64,000 bases of DNA from Candidatus Poribacteria bacterium (lineage in GTDB: Bacteria > Poribacteria > WGA-4E > PCPOR2b): NCBI GenBank assembly GCA_003635265.1, contig PYIZ01000009.1, positions 241,727 through 305,726 of the forward strand. Reading direction: 5' to 3'. Shown piece by piece: positions 9,341-17,400 of the stretch. The notes beneath the pieces were generated by a model. The model worked only from the letters and a program-made list of their open reading frames with translations. It was not told where the DNA came from and did no database searches. Numbering within the stretch: the stretch's first letter is position 1; the number at the start of each line of letters is the position of its first letter. A program made the position numbers and the translations under genes.

Positions 9341-9498
9341 CTCATCTGAATCTTTTCAGCAGTAGAAATGGTATAAAATCACAGACAATTTGCCAGGTTG
9401 ATAGCATATTATACCCCAACACAGGTTTGAAAACAAACCTTTGGCTTTGGAGCGATGGATGTTGGTTAGATGAGAAATAATAATTAACCAGTTTTTCG

Positions 9499-9528
9499 TT
9501 TACAAGGTTTTGTCAGGTGTGCTATAAT
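9499..9528 (+). promoter_or_regulatory. Sigma70-type promoter for the 9808-11473 operon
   Basis: TTTACA at 9499-9504 and TATAAT at 9523-9528 with an 18-base spacer. It is the only strong match in the 467-base gap after the LRR gene and points toward the pyrophosphatase-like gene. It would leave a leader of about 270 bases. Confidence 0.55.
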
Positions 9529-9661
9529 ATGCGACATATTTGGTGAGTCAAACCATTGGTAAGTCAAGACATTAAAACATGAAACTTTTTGATTAAAGTT
9601 TACTAGATTTTCAGGATTGAATTGATGAATTATTTAGGATTTGTCCTGTTCGATAAAAGTT

Positions 9662-9781
9662 GAGGAACGGGCTGGTTCATTCCCTTCCTCATCCGTTATG
9701 GAGGGGCTGCATTACCTCCTTTGAATTTTTGGTCCGTTAAGGTTATCGCACATCGTTAACCTTTCCCCCATTTTGATGGGG
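9662..9781 (+). promoter_or_regulatory. Structured leader with four consecutive hairpins before the pyrophosphatase-like/mtnA operon
   Basis: Four stem-loops can be drawn in about 120 bases. First: GAGGAA 9662-9667 plus GGG 9669-9671 pair with CCC 9682-9684 plus TTCCTC 9685-9690. Second: GGAGG 9700-9704 with CCTCC 9715-9719, followed by a T-rich stretch. Third: AAGGTTA 9739-9745 with TAACCTT 9757-9763. Fourth: CCCCAT 9766-9771 with ATGGGG 9776-9781. The start codon is at 9808. The leader could be a riboswitch or attenuator. I see no S-box core by eye, although a SAM-linked control would suit mtnA downstream. Confidence 0.45.
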
Positions 9782-9807
9782 ACATACTCAAAGGCAGGGA
9801 ATATAAA

Positions 9808-10455
9808 ATGAACTTGCGAGATATTTCACTTGGACGCCATGCACCCTCAATCATCAATGTAGTTATTGAAGCACCAAAGGGGAGTCGAAAAAAATATCGT
9901 TATCACGCAAAAAGTAGAAAATTTCGATTAGCATATGAATTTAGTATGCCAGTGCCAACAGAATACGGTTGGATTCCAGAAACAGTTGCTGAAGATGGAC
10001 ATTTCCTGAATGCAATGGTAATTGCTACCAATGCTAGCCACCCCGGCTACGTTTGCGAGGCACGCCCCATTGGCGTGCTAAAACGTAAAGACCGAGACCA
10101 TCACGTCATCTGTGTGATGTTAGGCGATGAGCGTTACACTTCAGTTAAGGATATTTCGGACTTAGACGTTAAGTTACTGAAAAAAATTGTGCAGTTTTTT
10201 GAACCTTACTTTGAATTATCCGGTTGGCTAAATCGTACCGAGACAGTCGAGGTGATTAAAGAAGCACATGAAGCATACATTGCGGGGCCCAAATCTCGTA
10301 GCCCCGAAGCCCGAATAGACAATGATCCTGAAGACAACGAGGATACTGAAGACTTCGATGAAAATCTCGAAGAAACCGGTGTAGCGGAAGAGAATGCTGA
10401 ACAGGTAGACTCTGACGATCAAGGGGAGGTGGAAGATGCCGATTCCGACAATTGA
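9808..10455 (+). CDS. Inorganic-pyrophosphatase-fold protein with missing catalytic acids; acidic tail
   Basis: 215 residues. The first about 160 align with soluble family I pyrophosphatase: NVVIEAPKGSRKKY (family IEIPKGSRNKYE), EYGWIPETVAEDG, GYVCEARPIGVL and IVQFFEPYFEL. The catalytic block normally reading DGDPLD here reads DGHFLN (residues 63-68). Two of the three aspartates, equivalent to E. coli Asp67 and Asp70, are therefore His and Asn. The arginine near the FMSTAMFYP region also appears lost. The last about 45 residues are strongly acidic and low in complexity. The frame overlaps mtnA by 20 bases, so the pair is an operon. It is either a pseudoenzyme or an enzyme with changed chemistry; hydrolysis of PPi is doubtful. 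Confidence 0.75.
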   Translation: MNLRDISLGRHAPSIINVVIEAPKGSRKKYRYHAKSRKFRLAYEFSMPVPTEYGWIPETVAEDGHFLNAMVIATNASHPGYVCEARPIGVLKRKDRDHHVICVMLGDERYTSVKDISDLDVKLLKKIVQFFEPYFELSGWLNRTETVEVIKEAHEAYIAGPKSRSPEARIDNDPEDNEDTEDFDENLEETGVAEENAEQVDSDDQGEVEDADSDN

Positions 10456-11473
10456 ATGGGCTGATGGTAGAATCCACTTGATCGATCAAACGCTGCTGCC
10501 AAATGAATTCAACCAGATTTATTGTGACGATGTAGAAAGCGTTTGGGAGGCGATTAAATCACTTCGGGTTCGCGGTGCACCCGCGATTGGTATTGCAGGT
10601 GCATTAGGGGCAGTGCTTGGGATCTGGAAGTCAAAAGCGACTAATTACCCTGACTTTGCAGCCGAGCTCAAAGAGGTTACAGATTATTTGGCGACCTCAC
10701 GCCCGACGGCGGTGAACCTGTTTTGGGCGCTGGAGCGCATCAAGCAAACAGCGGAAAAGCACAAAGGCCTTGAAATTTCACAACTTAAGAATGTTTTGCT
10801 TGATGAAGCACAAAGCATTATTGAAGAAGATCGGGCGAGATGCCGTGCTATCGGTCAACATGGATTAGACCTCATCCGTAACGGTGACACCATTTTGACC
10901 CATTGCAATGCAGGAGGGCTCGCCACCTCTGATTACGGCACAGCGCTAGCGGTTATGTTCTCCGCACACGAGTCGGGAAAGAATATTAGTGTTTACGCCG
11001 ATGAAACCCGCCCGTTGTTGCAAGGCGCACGCTTGACAGCGTGGGAGCTTATGCAGGCAGGTATTGATGTGACGTTGATTTGTGACAACATGGCTGCACA
11101 GGTCATGAAGGAAGGAAAGATCCAGTGTGTCATTGTTGGGGCAGATCGGATTGCGGCAAACGGTGACACCGCCAACAAAATTGGAACCTATAACGTTGCG
11201 ATCTTGGCAAACGCACACGACATCCCTTTCTATGTTGCCGCGCCAACTTCAACGCTTGACCTGTCCCTTGAAACGGGTAATCTGATTCCCATTGAGCAAC
11301 GTGCCGCCGAAGAGGTGACGGAAGGTTTCGGTAGCAGGACGGCACCTGAAGGGGTCAAAGTCTATAGTCCCGCCTTTGATGTTACTCCCGCCGACCTCAT
11401 CACCGCTATCATTACAGAGAAAGGCATCGCCCACCCTCCCTATGAGGAGAGTCTTGCCAGCCAAAGTGATTAA
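10436..11473 (+). CDS. mtnA: S-methyl-5-thioribose-1-phosphate isomerase
   Basis: 345 residues, normal length. It converts methylthioribose-1-phosphate to methylthioribulose-1-phosphate in the methionine salvage pathway, in the cytosol. Conserved segments are LRVRGAPAIGIAGALG (phosphate-binding N-terminal motif), LTHCNAGGLAT with the catalytic Cys157, YADETRPLLQGARLTAWEL, VIVGADRIAANGDTANKIGTY with catalytic Asp237, and PFYVAAPTSTLD. The start ATG lies inside the end of the preceding pyrophosphatase-like gene (GGGGAGG just upstream), giving translational coupling. No other methionine-salvage genes are in the window. Related eIF2B-like proteins are excluded by the Cys/Asp pair. Confidence 0.95.
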   Translation: MPIPTIEWADGRIHLIDQTLLPNEFNQIYCDDVESVWEAIKSLRVRGAPAIGIAGALGAVLGIWKSKATNYPDFAAELKEVTDYLATSRPTAVNLFWALERIKQTAEKHKGLEISQLKNVLLDEAQSIIEEDRARCRAIGQHGLDLIRNGDTILTHCNAGGLATSDYGTALAVMFSAHESGKNISVYADETRPLLQGARLTAWELMQAGIDVTLICDNMAAQVMKEGKIQCVIVGADRIAANGDTANKIGTYNVAILANAHDIPFYVAAPTSTLDLSLETGNLIPIEQRAAEEVTEGFGSRTAPEGVKVYSPAFDVTPADLITAIITEKGIAHPPYEESLASQSD

Positions 11474-11527
11474 TGACACACAAGCCACCGGCTAGATACC
11501 TTTTTCAAGAAGGACATCTCTTTCTAT

Positions 11528-12808
11528 CTATCCGTGTGCACGGTGAAGCAGTCGAATCGCTGTTGCTGCAATCCGATCCCCTGCATCTGGGCATAACTTA
11601 CTAGAGCGTGCGGTTCGCGGTTCATACCCTCCACCGACAAATGCCTGTGGCGTTGGAACGTACCCCACACACCCGTTAGCGAGGGAGACAACAAATGTCG
11701 GATCGAAGGGAGAACACTCTTGGATATCTAGCCCATACTGACAGAAGTATTCCGCAGGCACAGCAATCAGTCCCGCCGATCCAATCCGCATCATTTGTAC
11801 CTCTGCCGTAACCTTCGGCTCAATCCCCTTGATTTCTTTGAGCAATTCAAGCTCCCGCCCCCAAACTGCTTGATCTCCCCAAGACTGTGCTTGGTTGAGC
11901 GACATATCGTCGAGGTCGCGTAAAGGAAGTTCAAGCGTGTCGGTTGTGCACGCCAATGTAATCTCATTCGTATAATCCATTCGTGCCAGTACCTTGACGG
12001 CCTCTGCACCAACCGTTGTACCGACATGCCAGCCCCAACATTCACCGGACTGCTTCCCTCGATCTCTGAGATTATCGACTTGCGTGACATCGCCTGATGC
12101 CCCGTTTCCGAAGACGATGATCGCATGGTCAGCTTTCATCGCCTGCTGGACGGTTTTTCTCAGATAGTAAATGTAGTCGGCGGAAAAGCCTCCCCCGCCG
12201 ACACCCAGTGTGGCATGGCAACAGTAGTTGACCCAGCAGCCAAGAAATCTACACGATTGATTTATCGCACCGATGACCCCGACCATTGGGTCAATAGGTC
12301 CTGCAACTTGAACAATATCGGGGTTGCCCACCCCTGGATGCGTGCGTTCCGAACCATCTTTCATGCGAAAACGTCGGTTGAACGCAACACTTCCTTCGTG
12401 TCCCGCACCAATAACCAACGTGGCGGTTTCTCGTTTCTCGTATCCCTCGATTGCTGCTTGTGCTAGCTGTGCAGCAACGAAGTCGCAGTAAGCTACGTCC
12501 GATTCGCTCATAAAGACATCGGCGATAGGTCCGCCGTTATGCGTGTGGCTTGCTGCAATCAACACATTGTTCGCGGGGATACCTGTCGCATCCGCAATTT
12601 GTCCCCGTGCATTCAGTGTTGTTGAACGTTTAATTGAGAGTGCATCAAGCCCTACTAGGGCAAGCTGTGTATTGCCATCGTCTATTACCATTGCATTTAC
12701 AAGGAGATCGTCGTGAACATTTTGAGAAAAGCGCTTGCTAATACTTCCGGGCATTTCTGCACCGATTTCTGGTGTAATTACACGTTGACCAAATCCTGCC
12801 TTAATCAT
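11528..12808 (-). CDS. Neutral/alkaline ceramidase-like hydrolase
   Basis: 426 residues. It resembles the N-terminal catalytic domain of neutral/alkaline non-lysosomal ceramidase (PF04734 type). It has an opening AGFGQRVITPEIG, an early LVNAMVIDDG, the conserved VLIAASHTHNGG with metal-binding histidines, NYCCHATLGVG with a third histidine, and VFGNGASGDVTQVDN containing the catalytic-region serine. No signal peptide is visible, and the C-terminal Ig-like domain of true ceramidases is absent. Many such short bacterial relatives have unknown substrates, so ceramide hydrolysis is not implied. Convergent with mtnA; start preceded by AGAGGAAG. Confidence 0.85.
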   Translation of the reverse strand: MIKAGFGQRVITPEIGAEMPGSISKRFSQNVHDDLLVNAMVIDDGNTQLALVGLDALSIKRSTTLNARGQIADATGIPANNVLIAASHTHNGGPIADVFMSESDVAYCDFVAAQLAQAAIEGYEKRETATLVIGAGHEGSVAFNRRFRMKDGSERTHPGVGNPDIVQVAGPIDPMVGVIGAINQSCRFLGCWVNYCCHATLGVGGGGFSADYIYYLRKTVQQAMKADHAIIVFGNGASGDVTQVDNLRDRGKQSGECWGWHVGTTVGAEAVKVLARMDYTNEITLACTTDTLELPLRDLDDMSLNQAQSWGDQAVWGRELELLKEIKGIEPKVTAEVQMMRIGSAGLIAVPAEYFCQYGLDIQECSPFDPTFVVSLANGCVGYVPTPQAFVGGGYEPRTARSSKLCPDAGDRIAATAIRLLHRAHG

Positions 12809-13105
12809 TGTATACTTCCTCTGATTTGAATGTTGTTAGGCTGTTCGCAATTTTTTGGATTGAGTGAAGTTCGGAATGAAATTGTCTATGACTTATCAAG
12901 ATATGCTGAAGAAACCAGATCCATTCGGAGTTTCATCCAGAAAATCGTTAATAGAAATTCACAAAGGTTATTGTACTCCACTTGAAGGGTTTATACGCCT
13001 GTGGTATAATTCCAAGATCAGCAATCATTAAATTATCAAAATCTTCCATTCTAAAACCCCGTCTTTTAAGGCGGGGATACAGAACGGCTAACAAGGAGTT
13101 TGACG

Positions 13106-14347
13106 TTGAAGTTAGTTAGGACGGGTGTGTTGAAAGTCCAATCACAACCTGCATTTTCTGAAATCAATGCTGCTTCTGCTTCCGTTTGGAATGAGTGCCT
13201 TCAACTGATGGAATGGTATCAATGGCAACGCGGCTATCCTCATGCCCGCGCTGACTTTTGGATTGGACCTGATTGTGAGGGGTGGATGGACAAGAATCTG
13301 TCTAAATCTCAACCATTGCACTCACAAAGCATCCAAACTATCCGCAAGCAGTATTTCAAATCATGGCAGTCGTATTGGGAGATCAAGAGAACAAACAGTA
13401 TTGAATCCCCCAAACCCCCACACAAAAAGAAAGGACATATGACCACACGCTGGTTAAAATCGGCAATTCGTTTTCAAGATGGAACGCCTTTCGGAAAACG
13501 AGTTGTACTTTCTATGGGCAAAGGACGTAAGGCACTCGATATTCCTTTGCCTGACAGTTTTGATATGTCAAAAGTTGATGCGATTGCTACGATTGACTTG
13601 TGCTACAATCATGGACAATATGAGCTGCATTTCACATACAATCTTGAAGTTGAAATCACGCAAGTAGGTAGCAATGTCATGGGAGTTGATATAGGTGAGA
13701 TTCACCCAATCGTTTGCCATGATGGTCTACATACCTACATTCTTAACGGCCGGTATATCCGATCGCTATACCGATTGAGAAATAAAGTCATTGCGGGTTT
13801 TCAATCAAAGATTGATAGGTGTCAACGAGGCTCAAAACGATGGTGGCATCTGGTCAAGCGCAAATGGAAACGCATTAACCGTATAGACAATCAAATCAAA
13901 GACGCTCTACACAAGCACACAACAACCTTTGTTCGCTTGTGTCAATCTGCTGATGTTGGGACGGTTGCCATCGGAGATTTAACTGGCATCCGAACTGATA
14001 TTGACTATGGCAAACGGGCGAATCAAAAACTTCATCAGTGGCCGTTTGCGAAGTTGACAGACATGATAACCGACAAGTGTAAAGCCGTCGGGATCAAAGT
14101 CAAACAGATTGGAGAGGAATATACCTCCCAAACCTGTCCATCTTGTGGACAACGACACAAACCATCAAACCGTAACTACAAATGCACATGTGGATTTGTG
14201 TATCACCGTGATGGTGTAGGCGCAATCAACATCCGTAAAAAGTATCAAGGACACTTCGGTGTCCCTGTAGAGGCGGCCATGGCACCGCCCATCGGGATTC
14301 GGTTAGAAGCCCGATGTTGCTCTGCCGGAGCAGAGAATGTTGGCTAG
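13106..14347 (+). CDS. tnpB: TnpB RNA-guided nuclease (OrfB, zinc-ribbon transposase-associated protein)
   Basis: 413 residues from the TTG at 13106, seven bases after AAGGAG (13093-13098). A TTG at 13100 is possible but too close to that site. The N-terminal OrfB helix-turn-helix region is followed by a RuvC-like domain: MGVDIGEIHPIV gives Asp195, and YHRDGVGAINI gives Asp369. The zinc ribbon reads CPSCGQRHK and later CTCG. The usual RuvC-II glutamate (ED-L) is absent; the stretch reads AIGDLTGIR, with Gly290 in its place. Glu337/338 in IGEEYTSQTC is a possible substitute. TnpB proteins cut DNA guided by a transposon-end RNA and help retain the element. The frame is intact. Confidence 0.9.
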   Translation: MKLVRTGVLKVQSQPAFSEINAASASVWNECLQLMEWYQWQRGYPHARADFWIGPDCEGWMDKNLSKSQPLHSQSIQTIRKQYFKSWQSYWEIKRTNSIESPKPPHKKKGHMTTRWLKSAIRFQDGTPFGKRVVLSMGKGRKALDIPLPDSFDMSKVDAIATIDLCYNHGQYELHFTYNLEVEITQVGSNVMGVDIGEIHPIVCHDGLHTYILNGRYIRSLYRLRNKVIAGFQSKIDRCQRGSKRWWHLVKRKWKRINRIDNQIKDALHKHTTTFVRLCQSADVGTVAIGDLTGIRTDIDYGKRANQKLHQWPFAKLTDMITDKCKAVGIKVKQIGEEYTSQTCPSCGQRHKPSNRNYKCTCGFVYHRDGVGAINIRKKYQGHFGVPVEAAMAPPIGIRLEARCCSAGAENVG

Positions 14348-14392
14348 ACCAACAAAAGAATCTCTGTCCTTTAGGGCGGGGAGTATGTCATT
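14200..14392 (+). ncRNA. Probable omega-RNA (guide scaffold) region of the TnpB element
   Basis: In characterised TnpB systems the guide RNA is made from the 3' part of tnpB through the right end, with the guide taken from the adjacent host DNA. Here that region ends with the stable right-end hairpin at about 14363-14382 and GGAGTATGTCA. The first host bases after about 14392 would act as guide. Extent is inferred by analogy only. Confidence 0.4.
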
Positions 14393-14496
14393 CTATCATG
14401 AATTCAGGTACATTTGAAGCGTTGTTGAAAATGTCCACTCTGAAGCGGGAAAAACGTGCGAAGGTTTGGAGTATTCAGTTACTTGAGGCGCGAAAA

Positions 14497-17400
14497 ATGG
14501 CATTAGACTATCGGTGGTTTATTGTTATTTTGTTATTTCTTATCGGCTGCACTTTTATCTCACCTGACAAGACCCCGGAAGTGACGGATCCAGCCGCACC
14601 TTGGAAGACAACCGCGCTTTTAAGCGATCAGATCAACGCTATCGCAGCAGATGCCAAACACATTTGGGTTGCAACCGATAAAGGGATCAATCGCTTTAAC
14701 AAACACGAACATTTGTGGATAAGCTACACCGTCGAAGATGGGTTGGCGAATAACAAGGTTTCTAGTGTGGCGGTAGATGGAGCTGCTGTCTGGTTTGGCA
14801 CAGAATCCGGCGTTTCACAATATCAGCCCAAAATTGATGAATGGACGACCTATACCCGTGACGACGGTTTGCCAAGCAACCACGTTATGGCTATCGGTGT
14901 AGATGGGGATTACATCTGGTTTGGCACGGATAAAGGCTTGAGCCGATATAATAAAGCAATTGATGTTTGGGCGCTTCGCACCACCGACGATGGCGGTCTG
15001 ACCAGTAATGAGATTTCTGCTATCGCTGTTGAGGACGAATATGTCTGGTTTGCAACCGACAAAGGTGTATCCAGATACGATAAAAAGATTGATTCATGGA
15101 CACAGTTGACCAAAAGCGAGGGGTTAGCGGACGACAACGTCACAACTATCGCCATTGATGAGGATTTCATCTGGTTCGGCACGGAAAATGCCGGTGTGAG
15201 TTTATACAGTAACACAGAGCAGACATTTGTAAAAACCTACACGCGCACCGATTTACTCGAAACGGATAAAATCAATTACATCTTGGTTGACGGTCTGTAT
15301 GTCTGGATTGGCACGGCAAATGAGGGTGTTCAAAGGTACATTAAACCAGTTGACACATGGGTTCACTACAAAATAGAAGATGGGCTTCCATCGTCAAACA
15401 TCACGGCGATGGTGGTTGATGATAAGTATGTCTGGTTCGGTACTTACGAGGACGGTCTAGCGCGATTTGATAAGATTCGTGGGCTTTGGAGTATTGTAAA
15501 GAAGGCTGAAGGCTTGGTGAGTGATAATATCAAATCGATTGCCGAACAGGACGGTATCCTTTGGATCGGCACGACGATGGGACTCAGTCGATTTGACTTG
15601 CAATCTGGGGAATGGGAAACTTATACCAAAGCACAGGGATTAACGACCAATTATATTACCCGCGTTGTCGCTGCTGGTGATGCAATCTGGATTGGAACGT
15701 CCAAGGGAGTGGGACGATACCAGATCCCAACTCGTCCCAATAAATCGGGATCAGATCGGGACAATCGGTGGAAATTCTGGCGACATCAACACGGACTTCC
15801 CAGCGACTTTGTCCTTGATGTAGCGATCGCCAATCAAACAGTTTGGGTTGGCACACGTAATGGGCTTTGCCGATACAATCCAGAGAACGATAAATGGCAC
15901 GCTTTTGAGGAACTAGAAGGAACATGGATAAACGCTATTGCTGTTGACGACAACTCTCTTTGGCTTGGAACCAACAGAGGACTAAAGCAGCTCATAGGTT
16001 CAAAAGATAACAACTTAACCGATTCACATTTCACGTTTCACGTCCCGATGGATCGGGATCCTCCCCGATTCCATCGGGACAGGCGGAACGGGGCATCACA
16101 TCCTACTGTTCATATCAATACCATCGCAAATGAGAAGGACAGCCTCTGGGTCGGCACACAGAATGGACTTTACAGATTTGATAAACGAGAGAACAGATGG
16201 CATGATTTCACAACGGAAGATGGGCTGCCAAATAACAACGTGAGAACGCTTGCTATCACCGAGGACGCACTTTGGGTTGGCACACCGGGTGGGTTAGGCG
16301 TACTTTCTCGCAACGAATGGGTTTCTTCAACGACAAGATCGGCTGGATGGCAGCAATTCGACTTAACCCGACCGGGGATGGAGATGGGACACGAAAATGT
16401 CCGGGATATTTGTATAGTAGGCGATCAAATCTGGCTGGGGACGATCGGTGGATTGGGTATATACTCCTCTGGGGATAACGCTTGGCGAGCAATTCGTGCA
16501 AAGGAGCGAACGGTTGTTCTGCGCCACAACGACATACAACACACGGAGCTAGATGGCGATTGGGTATGGTTTTTGGCATGGCAGAACACCTCTAATGGAG
16601 AAATCATTCGATATGACAAACGCACAGGAACTTGGACGCATTACATGAAGGAGGACGTGACGGAAATCCACCAGAAGGGTTTGCTGAAAGGGAGAAAACG
16701 AGGAAGTGAGGAAGCGAGTCCCGTTCCGAGGATCCCGATGCTTCATCGGGAGAAGCGAAGGAACGGGAAAAAAAGCATGTCCCCACATTCCCACGCTCAT
16801 TCGCAACAAGTTGGTGAGGACACCTTACAGTTGCTCGGTCTGAATGATAAGCCACCATATATTACTCAGATCGATTGGATGGAGGTGAATGATGACAGTG
16901 TATGGTTTGCCACGGACGCTGGTGTGCTAGCGTATAATAAAAACTTGGATACGTGGCGACACTACACAACCAGAGATGGACTGGCGGCGAATAAGACGAC
17001 AACATTGATGGTCGATGGGAACGATGTATGGGTGGTCTTGAGGGATAATCGTATCTGTCGTTATCGGCGGGATACGGATAAATGGGAGACTCATCAGGTG
17101 GTTTTTAAGGAGATTTCTCCTGATATGGAATCATATCGTACGCGTCTTGCGGCGGACAGACGTTATGTCTGGGTGCCAGCACAGAGAGAGGGGGTAGCAC
17201 GTTACGACAAACGGAATGAAACATGGAAGCGCTACACGTCAGCAGATGGTTTATTGGATAATACCATCGGCTTTGTTGTTGTGGATAACAATGATGTGTG
17301 GGCTTACGGCGGCTGGAGTGAAGGCTTGAGCAAGTATGATGAAAACACGGATAGTTGGGTCATCATTGATTCCAGTAAAGGGTTAGTTTCCGATCAGATA

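Larger units (their letters stand above)
13031..14392 (+). mobile_element. TnpB-only IS200/IS605-group (IS1341-like) element
   Basis: A single tnpB gene is flanked by ends of the kind used by single-strand transposons. The left end has a hairpin CCCCGTC 13057-13063 with GGCGGGG 13070-13076. The right end has the hairpin CTGTCC-TTTA-GGGCGG around 14365-14380, followed by GGAGTATGTCA. No tnpA is present, so mobilisation would need a transposase elsewhere. The same end motifs recur at 723-1101 and 63790-63835, showing at least three copies in this genome. Exact boundaries are estimated from that comparison. It lies just upstream of the first propeller gene and may have replaced its native promoter region. 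Confidence 0.75.

Noticed and set aside
9662..9781. SAM-I (S-box) riboswitch before mtnA
   Set aside because: The hairpins are real, but I could not find the S-box core motifs by eye; kept only as an unassigned structured leader.
12809..14400. A tnpA transposase accompanying tnpB
   Set aside because: No frame with the HUH/Y1 motifs is present on either side; only tnpB lies between the ends.
14314..14496. Upstream extension of propeller gene 1 into tnpB
   Set aside because: The extension has no signal peptide and overlaps tnpB and the transposon right end; the ATG at 14497 gives a lipoprotein signal and a good ribosome site.
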